Shown here piece by piece: positions 47,301 through 57,783 of a DNA stretch of 64,000 nucleotides. The notes beneath the pieces are model-generated. The model saw only the letters and a program-made list of their open reading frames with translations. It was not told where the DNA came from and did not search any database. This stretch comes from Polytrichum commune (Eukaryota; Streptophyta; Polytrichopsida; Polytrichales; Polytrichaceae): the NCBI GenBank assembly GCA_950295325.1, contig OX485804.1, positions 39,234,429 to 39,298,428 of the forward strand, given 5' to 3'. Each line of letters starts with the position of its first letter. The first letter of the stretch is position 1. The translations under genes were made by a program, and so were the position numbers.

Positions 47301-47930
47301 CTTCCCGTCCGAGCAAGAAGTTGTATTGGTGAAACTTAGGTGGGTATATATTTAAGTTCAATTATATACATGTTCAATTAGTCTCTTGGCAATAGTAAAA
47401 ATCAAATTTCCTCCCCAATTTCCCCCCTATACTCCCTAAAACATCAATCAATTAATTATTCGATCAATAAATAAACATGGGCCATTCCCAATTTTCATTG
47501 CCGTTCATACTATAACACACAAAGTACTTAATTTTGACCATTATCTGTCATTATTAAATAAATACTCCAAACCATAATACTAGATAATGAGTCATGGGGC
47601 AAAAACACAGGAGGCCCGTCTAGGGCAGCCTGAATTATCAAGGGCTGCCCAAAAAAAGTAAAAAAAAGGTCCTAGTCAGAATGTGACTAAAGAATATGAC
47701 TCGCAGAAAAATGTGACTGGCACATATGACTGGGCGTCCACCATACACGTTCCCCGTCGTTCCCTATAAAGGCGGTCATCGTTCCCATACGTCGTATACA
47801 GTACATTTTCCGAATACGACAGTAAAATATGACTGCGAGTCATATTTTTGAATTTCGTACCCACCAAAGGTCGAGGCCTAGGAAAATGTGACTGCATGTA
47901 GTCACCAATCATCCCCAGTCATATTTCCCT
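47301..47930. repeat. right subterminal region of the CACTA
   Basis: The first 300 bp are AT-rich UTR-like sequence. From about 47680 the ATGACT/AGTCAT motifs recur every 15-40 bases (for example 47696, 47716, 47726, 47828, 47840, 47920), mirroring the left end. Confidence 0.75.
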
Positions 47931-47959
47931 AGTCACAAAATACCCAATCTGTTGTAGTG
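47931..47959. repeat. CACTA right terminal inverted repeat
   Basis: The exact inverse of 32407-32435, ending CTGTTGTAGTG, and followed by the TCA duplication. Confidence 0.95.
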
Positions 47960-47962
47960 TCA

Positions 47963-50900
47963 CTTGATAAATTGGTACCTATCTTCACTGGCCAAGTGTT
48001 GGGCACTATAACCCATATCCAACACATATTTCTTCTTAGTGCCACCTGTACAACGCTTGATGTCATCAGGGTAAAACCAAAATTCATATTTCACAGTGTG
48101 GGTAGAATGAAATTCCTTCTTGAGCCCTTTATATGTTGGTGCAGGTGTGCCATGTTTGTTGCTCCCGACTTTGGCATTGCACATAGTCTCTGTAATGGCT
48201 TGCAATGTCCAACATCGTTTAGCTGAGTTGGATGATAATTTTGCAATGTGCCAATTGGAAATGAGACATTCAGTCTTTAACACAGATGTAATATGAACCA
48301 CATCATGCTCTACAAAAGTCAACAATTCTTCTATGCATTGGCGAGTTGCCCGGGTGTTAGGACAAGGAATGGAATAATTCACTTTGTCGGGTCGATGAGA
48401 GTCGCAATTGGCACCGGGTGGCAGGTTGAGTTTTGTTTGGTGGATCCAAATAACTCGGACCCTTCCAATGCACAATCTTTGGTATTGGCGCCTTCTACCC
48501 TTGGGTAAGACTTCATAGCATCAACCAACATTTTTGGATCCCCACACCTAGCAGCTGCTTTGAGTTTCAAGGACGCAGAATCCGGACCTTCACCATCTAA
48601 TCCCCCTTTCAACCATGTCTGATAATCTGCAATTTTCATGAAGACACGAATCATGTTATCCACTATTGCTTTATATAAACAAGTCATCTTGTTGCCAGAT
48701 TGTTGGAGCCATTTGTTGTGTACAGTTTATGTAAGGTTGTATGTTGGCATTTCTGCACATTCTTCGATTGTCATATTCTATGAACCACACACAAGTATAG
48801 GGTTAGAAAAAATGAGTTACAGATATGTTAGAATTAAAATAAATCAACAAAAATTCAATGACATTAAATAACGTAGATCACTATGCACTTACAAGTAACA
48901 TGTGACCACCCTATTGTTTGTAACGGAAATGCCAAAATTCCAACCACTTTGGAAGGCCGAGGATGCCTTCCTCTCTGGCAGCTCCGGATGACAACCACTA
49001 AGAACGAATGACAGAGTACTTAGTCTCACCATCGTCCATTATTTTTGCATCTTTATAATCCTTGCAAAGTTGTTTGTGTTGAAATTGTAAGGATGGTTTA
49101 ATATACTTCTGTGTCACCTTATCCAAACTTGCAGATCAATAAAAAAGACATGTACGCTCATGTGCGACCATGGGCAAAGTTCGATCACCATTACCGTAAA
49201 TCATCCTCACTGCATTCCAATTAGCTTGAGCACCGTCTGCTATGAACCCTTTGAAATTTACCTTTGAAACACCATTCTCTGCCATTACAACATACGAATT
49301 TTCCCAAAAAAGAGTGTACTATACCATCCTCAAATTGCATATCACAATACGCAATGGTTTACACTTTATAATATTGACTATCGTACACATGACAAGCCAT
49401 TGTTATCCAATGTTTCACACGTTTAACATGGTCAAACATAATCCAAAATTTCTTCATGTACCTCTTGACTTGCATTCATTTTACAAGCTCCACACCATTG
49501 TCTAGAAGATCTACGAACATCTTAAAAATAAACACTTTGTTTTTTTATTGTCTTAGGAACTGAATGTCATGGACAAAATTGAAAGTATAATGGTCTTTAA
49601 ATGCCATAATACTATCCATAGTTCTCATTCCACTACGCATAAAGCGTTTTGACCCAGATACAAAATTACAACAATTTGGGGATGCAAGAGTACTAAATTT
49701 GTCCATGACCACCTCTAATGATTAACCAACTAGATGATGGCTTTCACCAATAGTGGGAGGTTTGAGAAGATAATCGACCAAAACTATAGCTGAATTTATT
49801 GCGGTGGATGTTTTCAATACTTCATTTGCAACGCACTGGTATGTTCACGGCATATACTATTGGATACGTAGTGATCATGCATACCAAGATGAATGCAAGC
49901 CCTTGACATTTCAATAGATGTGGATTGGACATAAGTCATGCGAGCATGATACAAAGTAAGGCACACATGTGTTGATCCATACCTTACACTCAAAAGTGGA
50001 TCTAGTAGGGATAACATCATCCACAATATATGGGAGATGAATTGAACTTGGCCACTCGGTAATCGCAGTGATCATTATGACATTGGAGACGACCTGCACA
50101 AATAGATTGTCGAAAGGACAATCTAAAGTCGATCTGTATATTCGTGGTTTCGGTGGTATGCCAAGGGTGACCATCGCACATCTTGTCCATGTCATCCATT
50201 GAGCCGCCATATGCACTTGGAACTCCAAGTGGTACATGGGGTAAGACAAACAAAATATCATCATCGAAAGAAGATGGTAAATACTTGACATTGCGAACAA
50301 CTTTATTCTCAAAATCAATTGCGGTAAGATTCGACTTTGACATTTTCCTATACTTTGTGAACTTCAAGGCATCAATGATTGTCAACCCTATAGATGAAGG
50401 CGAAGGATGTAGTGGAGGGCGTTGAGAAGATGTGTTGTGACAAGTAAACTTCTTGTACAAAGGACTGCATAAGGATTTTGAAGCATGTAAAGCAACTTGA
50501 GAATGAGTATTTAAAAAAAGAAATGACGACTCGTCCAACAGATCAACGGTTGTACAAATATTATCATCAAAAATTGATAATACACATACATTATTATCAT
50601 GAGGCTCCAATTTAACATTTCCAACATTTGGCATTTGAATTGTGAATGCGTCAGATTGGTTTGTCAATACAACAGTTGAAGCTTGCAATTGGGACTCATA
50701 AAGACCTATAATTTTGAATGAACCAGGCCCCAAAATCCATATCGAACCATTTTTAGTTCTATTCTTTTGGATCATAATTGTTTCATAGACTTGTCCATCC
50801 GTAGAATACATCTCATGCTCTATGTACATGTTTCCCATCTGGAGATTGAACCTCAAACTGAAAATATCCTCTAAGACGCCTACATGATCATCATCTTGAA

Positions 50901-50973
50901 GTGTGAACATGAATGGAACAAAAAATCCATAAGATCTAATGGTGGCCATAAATATCGAATGCAATAGATGCAC
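47963..50973 (-). pseudogene. 5' and central parts of a MULE-like, SWIM-finger transposase relic
   Basis: A minus-strand relic beginning near 50973 with an open frame of 318 residues (to 50017). It contains an acidic N-terminal region, RGxLPxxxDD-like LPSSFDDDILFVLP, and a Cys/His cluster near its end (CAGRLQCHNDHCDY). Downstream frames carry ACIHLGMHDHYVSN and then, around 49230-48900, FIADGAQANWNAVRMIYG followed by RTCLFYW and WLEFWHFRYKQ, which resembles a MULE-type DDE core. 48687-47963 leads toward the SWIM finger found at 31850-32406 beyond the CACTA. Several stops (TGA or TAG where Trp fits) and frameshifts show decay. Family assignment beyond 'MULE-like with SWIM' is uncertain. Confidence 0.65.
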
Positions 50974-52640
50974 TATACAATATTATCGGACATAATGGGC
51001 TCTTTATGTTGAATGTTGTATAATATAATATTGAATGAAATTGAAATGCATGATATATTAATATCTAATAATAGACAAATAGACAACTCACAATAACAAC
51101 CAAAAAATATTTGTAGACGAAACATAGAACGCTAAAGCAAATCCTAAAAAATATCTCATTCAAAAACCTAATCATACATAACCCAACCCTAAAAAATATC
51201 TCATTTGAAAACCTAATCATACAGAATCCAACCCACGAGTGGGATGTGAATTATAATTTCATCATAACATTATTTCTAAATAAGATCAAGTGTGCACAAA
51301 AGACAACTTATAAATGCAAGAAGAAGGGTGCACGACTTTGACAAAGAGGAGAAGAAGGAAGAAGAGTTTAAAATTTTCTAGCACGAATCAATTACATAGG
51401 GCCAAAATGGAACGACAAATGGCTAGGATCATTTTATGTGACATCAAAAATACTACACACGTACTAGAATTTCTTGCAATAGAAGAAAATGATAATGTTA
51501 AAATCGATACGCAAGATAGCAAATAACCTCTCATCTTTAGAAATGATAATGACCACGGATAGATCACTTAGTGCATTTTAAAAACGACGTGCGGCATAAT
51601 ATAGAGAGGATTAAAATCACTTGAAATAAAAATTATAAAGGAATTCCAAATAATGAAGGGGCCATTAAATTTAGATAATCCCATTATAAGTAAGTTAGAT
51701 GGACATAAAGCGAGGGCCATTATTTTTTTGTAAAATTAATATAGGGGCTAAAGATAAGGATCCTAGAAGGTATGTTTAGTATGGTATGTAAATGGGTTTA
51801 GGACTCACCGGGGATGGATGATAATTGGGATTTCCGTCTGTCCAAAATTACTTAAAAGGAATATAGAGTACAAAAAATTGCAGTGACTTGGACAATATAA
51901 GTAATGGAAGGGTGCAAACAAATGGGCCATTTTTGAAATTTAAGTAATTATAGGGAGGCTTTAATTCAACCCTTGAAGGTAATAGCCTCAAAACAAAAAA
52001 ACCCCAGCCGCACGTGGTGCACAAAAATGCCTTAGAGTGATCTACCCGTGATGATGACAAACAAGTGAGCAACACTACTAACGATATGTCTAATGGAAAA
52101 CAAGAAGAATAATGTATTTCCATTTACAATCAACCGGTAAGTTTTTCATGGTTTTTATGTATAGATGAGGCAATTAATGTCACTTCCTAAACTTCTAAAG
52201 TACCTAAGCATAGAAATTGTGTTTCTTACGTAAAATTTGATTGTAAGGATTTGAAAACATAAAATCACATAAAAAAATGGGAATGTTGTTAATAAAAATA
52301 TTGTATGCATATTAGTAGCTATTGCGTCTAGAATAATGTGATAAGGCAACATGCAAACCTTAACCCTACAAATCAGAAGGAGTTTTTCCCCCGTTTTAAA
52401 ACAAATCTTTGCCGGGAATTTTTCTGTTTTAATACATTCCCAATGGATTTTTCCCCATTTTGATCCGCTCATGTGGAGGATCAAATTATATCCATGGGGG
52501 ATGTTCTAGAAATAGACATCGAATTGGTCAGAATCTTTAAGGGAAATTGAATGGTTTGGAACGTTCGAAAGAAAAAATGACCATTTCATGAGGGTTGTGC
52601 GCAGAAGGCACACGAAGTATAGAGGGAGGCGAACGCTCCA
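50974..52640. other. gene-free AT-rich spacer
   Basis: A direct repeat of 'cctaaaaaatatctcatt' with a following 'aaaacctaatcatac' occurs at about 51145-51175 and 51190-51225. No supportable gene. Confidence 0.5.
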
Positions 52641-52652
52641 AGTGGAGCACCA

Positions 52653-52838
52653 ATGGAAAATCCAAGCGGAAGAACAATGGCCAACGCGTTTGCTATAGCA
52701 AACGAGGTCCTTCGTCAAGTGGCGAACAAATCACCCTCATCCGCTAGTGTATACAAAGCGTCCGATAACGATGATGAAGCGATGGTTGGCAAAGACATGG
52801 AGTTGGTAACGCCATTATCAGACCCTTCTCCAGAATAA
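52653..52838 (+). CDS. possible first exon or small open frame, unrecognised
   Basis: A 61-residue frame starting MENPSGRTMANAFAIANEVL and ending in an acidic, Ser/Pro-rich tail. Codon use is more coding-like than its surroundings. It is followed at once by a ~135-bp hairpin-type repeat unit and, after a solo LTR and the repeat array, by the exon-like block at 56744-56983. It could be the first exon of that decayed gene, but no clear donor links them. I do not recognise the family. Confidence 0.3.
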   Translation: MENPSGRTMANAFAIANEVLRQVANKSPSSASVYKASDNDDEAMVGKDMELVTPLSDPSPE

Positions 52839-52879
52839 CATATAAGTCTCTTTTTTATTCTATTTATAAGTGTTTTCCA

Positions 52880-53047
52880 AATGTCAGTAGTCATAATCAT
52901 TTTTGTAAATGTTTTAAAAGAAAAGTTTGCAATAGGGCTTTTGATATCGAAACTCCTATTCCAAACTTCTCTTTCAAAAAAATACTTATCATTTACCAAT
53001 TTTATATTTTTGCCATAGCCACCGTCCTCATTTTTTTCTATGCTTAT
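52880..53047. repeat. lone unit of the ~135-bp hairpin repeat, left of the solo LTR
   Basis: Contains 'gcaatagggcttttgatatcgaaactcctattcc', the palindromic core of the array at 55159-56440, followed by 'aattttat...gccatagccaccgtcctcattttt'. It is separated from the array by the solo LTR insertion. Confidence 0.75.
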
Positions 53048-55158
53048 TGATGCGCGCCGTGGGTCGTTTCTTTGCAATTTAGCTAAGAGGACTCACGATG
53101 AGACATCATGTAAATTTATATTTTCTTGAGAACTACCGTGTCTCATTAATATGCTCGGTCTTAATTTAGTAACCTCTCTTCTCCTTATGATTTGAATATA
53201 ATTGATTGAAGCAAAACAATCTCATCCTCAATTTTTCTCACTTTCAATGTAAGGCTCATTGATCATAAGAGCAACTAAGGTAGAAAGGTTTCAAGAGGTG
53301 TATCAATATCCTAAAAACATATCCCATATATATAACCATATCATTAATAATTGATAGCAATATGATTATTTAATAATTATATAAGTCTCCGATAAGAGTT
53401 AAAACTCTTAGTTATAAGTTCCATAGTTCATAAACGTCAATTACATTCATTAATTCTCTTTTAATAACATTATAAGTATATTACTTTTATATCTTATAAC
53501 AATAATGAGGAGTTAGCATGTTCTTGAGTCTTTCTTCTTTTAAGCTCAAGTGTTACTACTTATAATATAATATTACGATCTCAATAATAAGCATAAATAT
53601 CATAATTAGAACGTCAATCTTACCTCTACTTAATCACATATCACATATTTAGAGAATTCCTCTCTGATTGTATAATCTTTCAACTTGTAATAACATCCAA
53701 CAACTCACAAAGAATCTTTAAGAGAAAGAAATTCCAATTTAAATAACAATCGTTGTGAGTAATTCATCAATAGCTAATATTAATTCATTCATATAGAATC
53801 AAACTTTGATGTGTTAGTTTAGATAGATAGATAGAAACTCCGGTCCCTGGGGTAGGGGCTATGTGTTAGTTTACATAGTATCTTGTCAATGTCTTTATAA
53901 TTCTTTAGAGTGTTAAGCATAGAATAACTTCAATACTCAAACATGTGTCATACAATATATTATGCATAATGGTTATCACATATACGAATCAAACATGTGG
54001 TTTATAGTAATAAGCTTCTCTTCCATTTATCATATCTCTTCTTTTAGTAATCGTTAAGAAGACTCGCTCATAATCATTCAAGACGTGTGTTTAATTTTTA
54101 TAACTCGATCTTAATCACTCAATCACTTATATATATTTCCCTCTTGAGGATTTCAATTATAACTTCCACTTTGAAAGACAAACTTGTTCTCTTCATTCAA
54201 ATCGTGTGAGTTGAAGTTCAATTCAACATCACGACGTTTCTCAAAGTTCCATTGATTCTCTAAATATCCTTGAGCGTTTTGTTCTCACCCTCACACTAAT
54301 CTTTTGAGTTTTTGCTCAAAAGAGTCTACTCTCCTCTCGGTTGTTTAGTCACTTAAGTAACACAAGTACCGCTTAGCAACTTGTAAGTCTAATTGAGAGA
54401 AAAGAGAGAGATCACACGTATTTGTGTAAAAGATAAATATATTGCAATAGTGTTCCGGGAGGAGAGATACAAAACAAGCTCAAGTGGTTTTGACACTCAA
54501 TCTTAAGATAACCTCGTTGCATTGAAATAAGGTGTAGTCTCCTAAAATTTCTCCCTTTATATAGTCTTTTCTACCTTCAAAATCTATATTAAAGTGGTTG
54601 TAATCTTCACTACTCTAGATAACTACCTATCTATGACGTTCATGGATCGTGCTTTATCACAAACGGTTACAACCGTCAAAACACTCTAATGTTCGTATCT
54701 TTAAGATTTCATCTACATTCTTGCCGTGGCTACATTATAATTCCTTCTTTTAGAATCAACCAAATCTTGATAGATTCAATCAAGATGATTTGTACTTAGT
54801 AAAATTATACTAGTAGAATGTAAAACATAGTCCTATATACTTCTTAAATTCCTTATAATAAGTCCTTACATTCCTACATAATGGTCCTTAAACAAAATTC
54901 TAAGATTTCCTTCACTAAACGCTGATGGTCCTATAGCCGTGGGTACGGGGCCCTATGACCGCGCGTCGTCCTTGCATTCCGTGGAAGAGGGCCCTATAAC
55001 TGTGGCCGAGAGCGAAGTCCCGCTCCTCTCCGACCTTATCATCTCCTTTCGGTGATGTTTCTCTTCTCCTTTAGGTGATGTTTCTCCAGCTTGTTTGGTT
55101 GATGACATTGGGTACTTTATTTTGCATCTTCTCTCTTTGATAATGTTGTTACTCAACA
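53048..55158 (-). mobile_element. solo LTR (family L2), TSD CTTAT
   Basis: 2,111 bp, from TGATGCGCG to CTCAACA on the plus strand, flanked by CTTAT at 53043-53047 and 55159-55163. A minus-strand TATA box (CTATATAAAGGGAG, about 54564-54551) suggests minus orientation. There is no internal coding region. It inserted into the ~135-bp hairpin array, splitting off one unit. The sequence is not obviously related to family L1. Confidence 0.8.
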
Positions 55159-56440
55159 CTTATTTCTTCAAAGAAAGCTCTGGAATAGGGGTTTTGGTAC
55201 CGAATTATCTATTCCAAACATTTCTTTCAAAAAAATACTTTTTATTCACCAATTTTATGTTCATTTCATAGCCGCTGCCCTCATTTCCTTCTATGCTTAT
55301 TTCTTCAAAGAAAGTTGTCGAATAGGTGTTTCCGTATCAAAACCCTTATTCCAAACCTTTCGTCTAAAACAATGTACTTCTCATTCAACAATTTCATGTC
55401 AATGCCATAGATGTTGTTCTTATTTTCTTTCTTGTTTATTTCTTGAAAGAAAGTTGTGGAATAGTTGTTTCGGTACCGAAACCCATATTCCGTAATTTTC
55501 TTTCAAGAAAAAAAATTCTTCTTCATCAATTTTATGTTGATACTATAGCAGTTGCCCTCATTATTTTTCATGATTGTTTCTTTAAAGGAAATCGTGAAAT
55601 AGGGGTTTCGGTACCGAAACCACTATTCCACAATTTCCTTTAATCAACCTACCTCTTCTTTGCCTATGTCACGTCAATGTTATAGCCGCTGTCTTGATAT
55701 TCTAGTATGGATGTTTTTTGAAAGAAAGTTGTGGATTAGGGTTGCGGTACCGAAACTGCTATTCCATAATTTCTTTCAAATAATATCTTCTTTTTCATCA
55801 ATTTTATGTTGACGCCATAGTGGCTGCCCTCTTTATTTTTCATGGTTGTTTTTTCAAAAGAAGTTGTAGAATAGAGGTTGCGGTACCAAAACTTTTATTC
55901 CACAACTTTCCTTCAAACAATAATTTTTTCATTCAATAATTTCATGTTGATGCCATGGCCGGTGTCCTCATTTTTTTCCATATTCAATCTTGAAAGAGAG
56001 TTGTGGAATAGGAATTTCGTAACCGAAACCCCTATTCCACAACTTTCTTTCAAACAAAAGTTTTTGTCATTCACCAATTTATTTTGACATTACAACCAAT
56101 GTCCTTAATTTCTTAGTTGCATATTTCTTGAAAAAATGTTGTGCAATAAGGGTTTTGGTAGTAAAATTTTTATTTCAAAATTTTCTTTCAAGTATTAAAA
56201 TTTCATGTCCATGATAAAACTGTGGCCTTTGTTTTTTGGTATGGCTATTTTTTGAAAGTAAGTCATAGAATAGGGGTTTTAGTACCGAAATTCTTATTCC
56301 ATACTTTTCTTTTCGGAAAAGTACTTTTAATTTATCAATTTCAAGTAGAAGGGTTAGCCACTCACTTCGTTTATTTCTAGAAATGAAAGCTTTGGAATGG
56401 GGATTTCTTTGCTGCAACCCTTACTCCAAAATTTACTTGA
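55159..56440. repeat. tandem array of ~135-bp units, each with a ~50-bp palindrome
   Basis: About ten units with palindrome centres near 55199, 55343, 55476, 55613, 55750, 55886, 56021, 56161, 56288 and 56414. The best preserved core is GGTTTCGGTACCGAAACC inside GAAAGTTGTGGAATAGG and its complement. Between palindromes lies a conserved linker (CATCAATTTTATGTTGA..GCCATAG..GCTGCCCTCATT). The palindromes stay paired while arms drift, so the fold may be maintained or the array was built from a foldback element. No coding. Confidence 0.85.
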
Positions 56441-56743
56441 AAATAAATATTGCCTTAAGCAAACTATTTTTGTGTTTTCAAATTTATATGTGTGTTTTGT
56501 CTTATATCAAAATGTTGATGGTTATGTCAATTATACGGTCATTTAGATGGCGTTCATTCATTTTTGCATTGAATGTTAATTATCAAGTATATTTTATTTT
56601 ATAGTCTAATTTTTATTTATTTATTTGAAGTTGCTTATAATGTGCATTTGATATTTTGTTGTAAAGTGAATGATTATTTGTTGCATGATCTTTTACATTT
56701 ATTATAGGCTTTGATTTGGTTGTTAATATGTAGGATAACATTT

Positions 56744-56983
56744 TGGCGGACACTGACATTGAATAAGCATCAAAAGAAGTTGGAGAAAATAGATTTCAAC
56801 TTTGTTATCAATGGATTGCGAATTCGACCTCTTTCTAAATCTCATTTATCCATTCCTATATGCCGCTTGGAGCCATTGCCTTTGGTTAGGCTGAATCTAG
56901 AATTTGATCTTCAGTTGTTGAAGAATGAATTTCTCAATGGATATAGAGAATGTGATCGTGTCTTAAATGTAGATGCATTCTAA
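56744..56983 (+). pseudogene. exon-like block 1 of an unrecognised decayed gene
   Basis: After a TTAATATGTAG acceptor the frame reads TFWRTLTLNKHQKKLEKIDF, VINGLRIRPLSK, ICRLEPLPLVRLNLEF and LKNEFLNGYRECDRVLNV, then stops where a truncated LTR begins. It has a coding-like, charged character with no domain that I can name. Together with blocks at 59763-59952, 60064-60235, 60321-60371 and 62628-63850 it appears to form one plus-strand gene broken by LTRs. Confidence 0.45.
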
Positions 56984-56984
56984 T

Positions 56985-57668
56985 TTTAACCAGCTGGATC
57001 TATTTACAGTAGAAACCATGTGCTAAATTTAGATGTACTCATGAGGTGGATTTGTTGTCATTCATTTGATTTCCTAGATGTGCCGTGTGGATACGGTTTC
57101 CTTCCGCATGCTCCGTTCATTCAAAATACCAATATTCATTGCTGGCGGTTGAAATAGTTATGTTCATCCAAGGGATTCTCATCCCTTGGGTATGTCTTTC
57201 ATCTACATCCCCCAAAAGGGTACTACGTGTCTACTAAAGGTAATTAAGTGATTAAGTGTTTACTCTTTCCTAACCCTAGTCTACTCATGTCTATATCCGT
57301 TCTCGCCGGTCTAGTCTCGTTCCCGATGGCTCAATACCCGTTCCCGTCAGTCTCGGCTCGACCCCGATAAGCTAAAACCCTAATGGAGATTGTGATGTCC
57401 CCGTAAGGCCACCCCTCAGTCGCTTCGAATCGGCTCCCCGTGCCTTTAAGTACCCAGCCAAACAGGTCCTTGGACAGTGCCCTTCCCACCCGCCGATCCG
57501 GGCTTCTCCAGCCTGGCTTGCTCCCGAGCCTCCACCTGGCCTCATCTTCGGCTCCTGGCTTTGTCTCCGCCCCCCTCGCCTGCTCGATCACCTGGTATCG
57601 CTACTCCATTCGGTGTTGGTTACTCTGCATTTGTGTTTGTTACCCTCTTATGCTTGTTGGATCTACAG
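56985..57668 (-). mobile_element. truncated LTR fragment, family L1, minus orientation
   Basis: Inverse match to the left part of the LTRs at 57784 and 60372. It ends GGATCTACA (complement of the L1 start TGTAGATCC) at 57668 and carries the 'ccaagggattctcatcccttgg' palindrome and the 'cgttctcgccggtctagtctcg' motif. The inner end is cut near 56985. It faces the next LTR head to head. Confidence 0.75.
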
Positions 57669-57783
57669 TATAGGATGGTAATTACCAAGTTATAGCATGG
57701 AGACGACACATTGATAAAGTTTATGCTGATGAAGAAGAATGATATTATAATGTGGATTGTATATGCCTTAATACGATGGATGA

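Larger units (their letters stand above)
32407..47959. mobile_element. full-length CACTA/EnSpm transposon, 15,553 bp
   Basis: Both ends carry a perfect 29-bp TIR (32407-32435 and 47931-47959) starting CACTACAACAGATTGGGTAT, flanked by TCA. Subterminal regions are filled with ATGACT/AGTCAT motifs, as expected for binding sites of the element's own proteins. It encodes a TNPA/PTTA-like gene (minus), a SET-domain gene (plus) and a TNP2 transposase (plus). It sits in a MULE-like relic. Perfect TIRs and TSD argue for a recent insertion, while stops in the SET frame and an apparent frameshift in the TNPA-like gene suggest this copy may not be fully autonomous. Confidence 0.95.

Noticed and set aside
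32407-47959. Helitron or LTR retrotransposon carrying the SET gene
   Set aside because: Perfect CACTA TIRs, 3-bp TSD and a TNP2 gene make the class certain.
55159-56440. CRISPR-like array
   Set aside because: The units are long, internally palindromic and have conserved rather than unique linkers, in a plant nuclear context.
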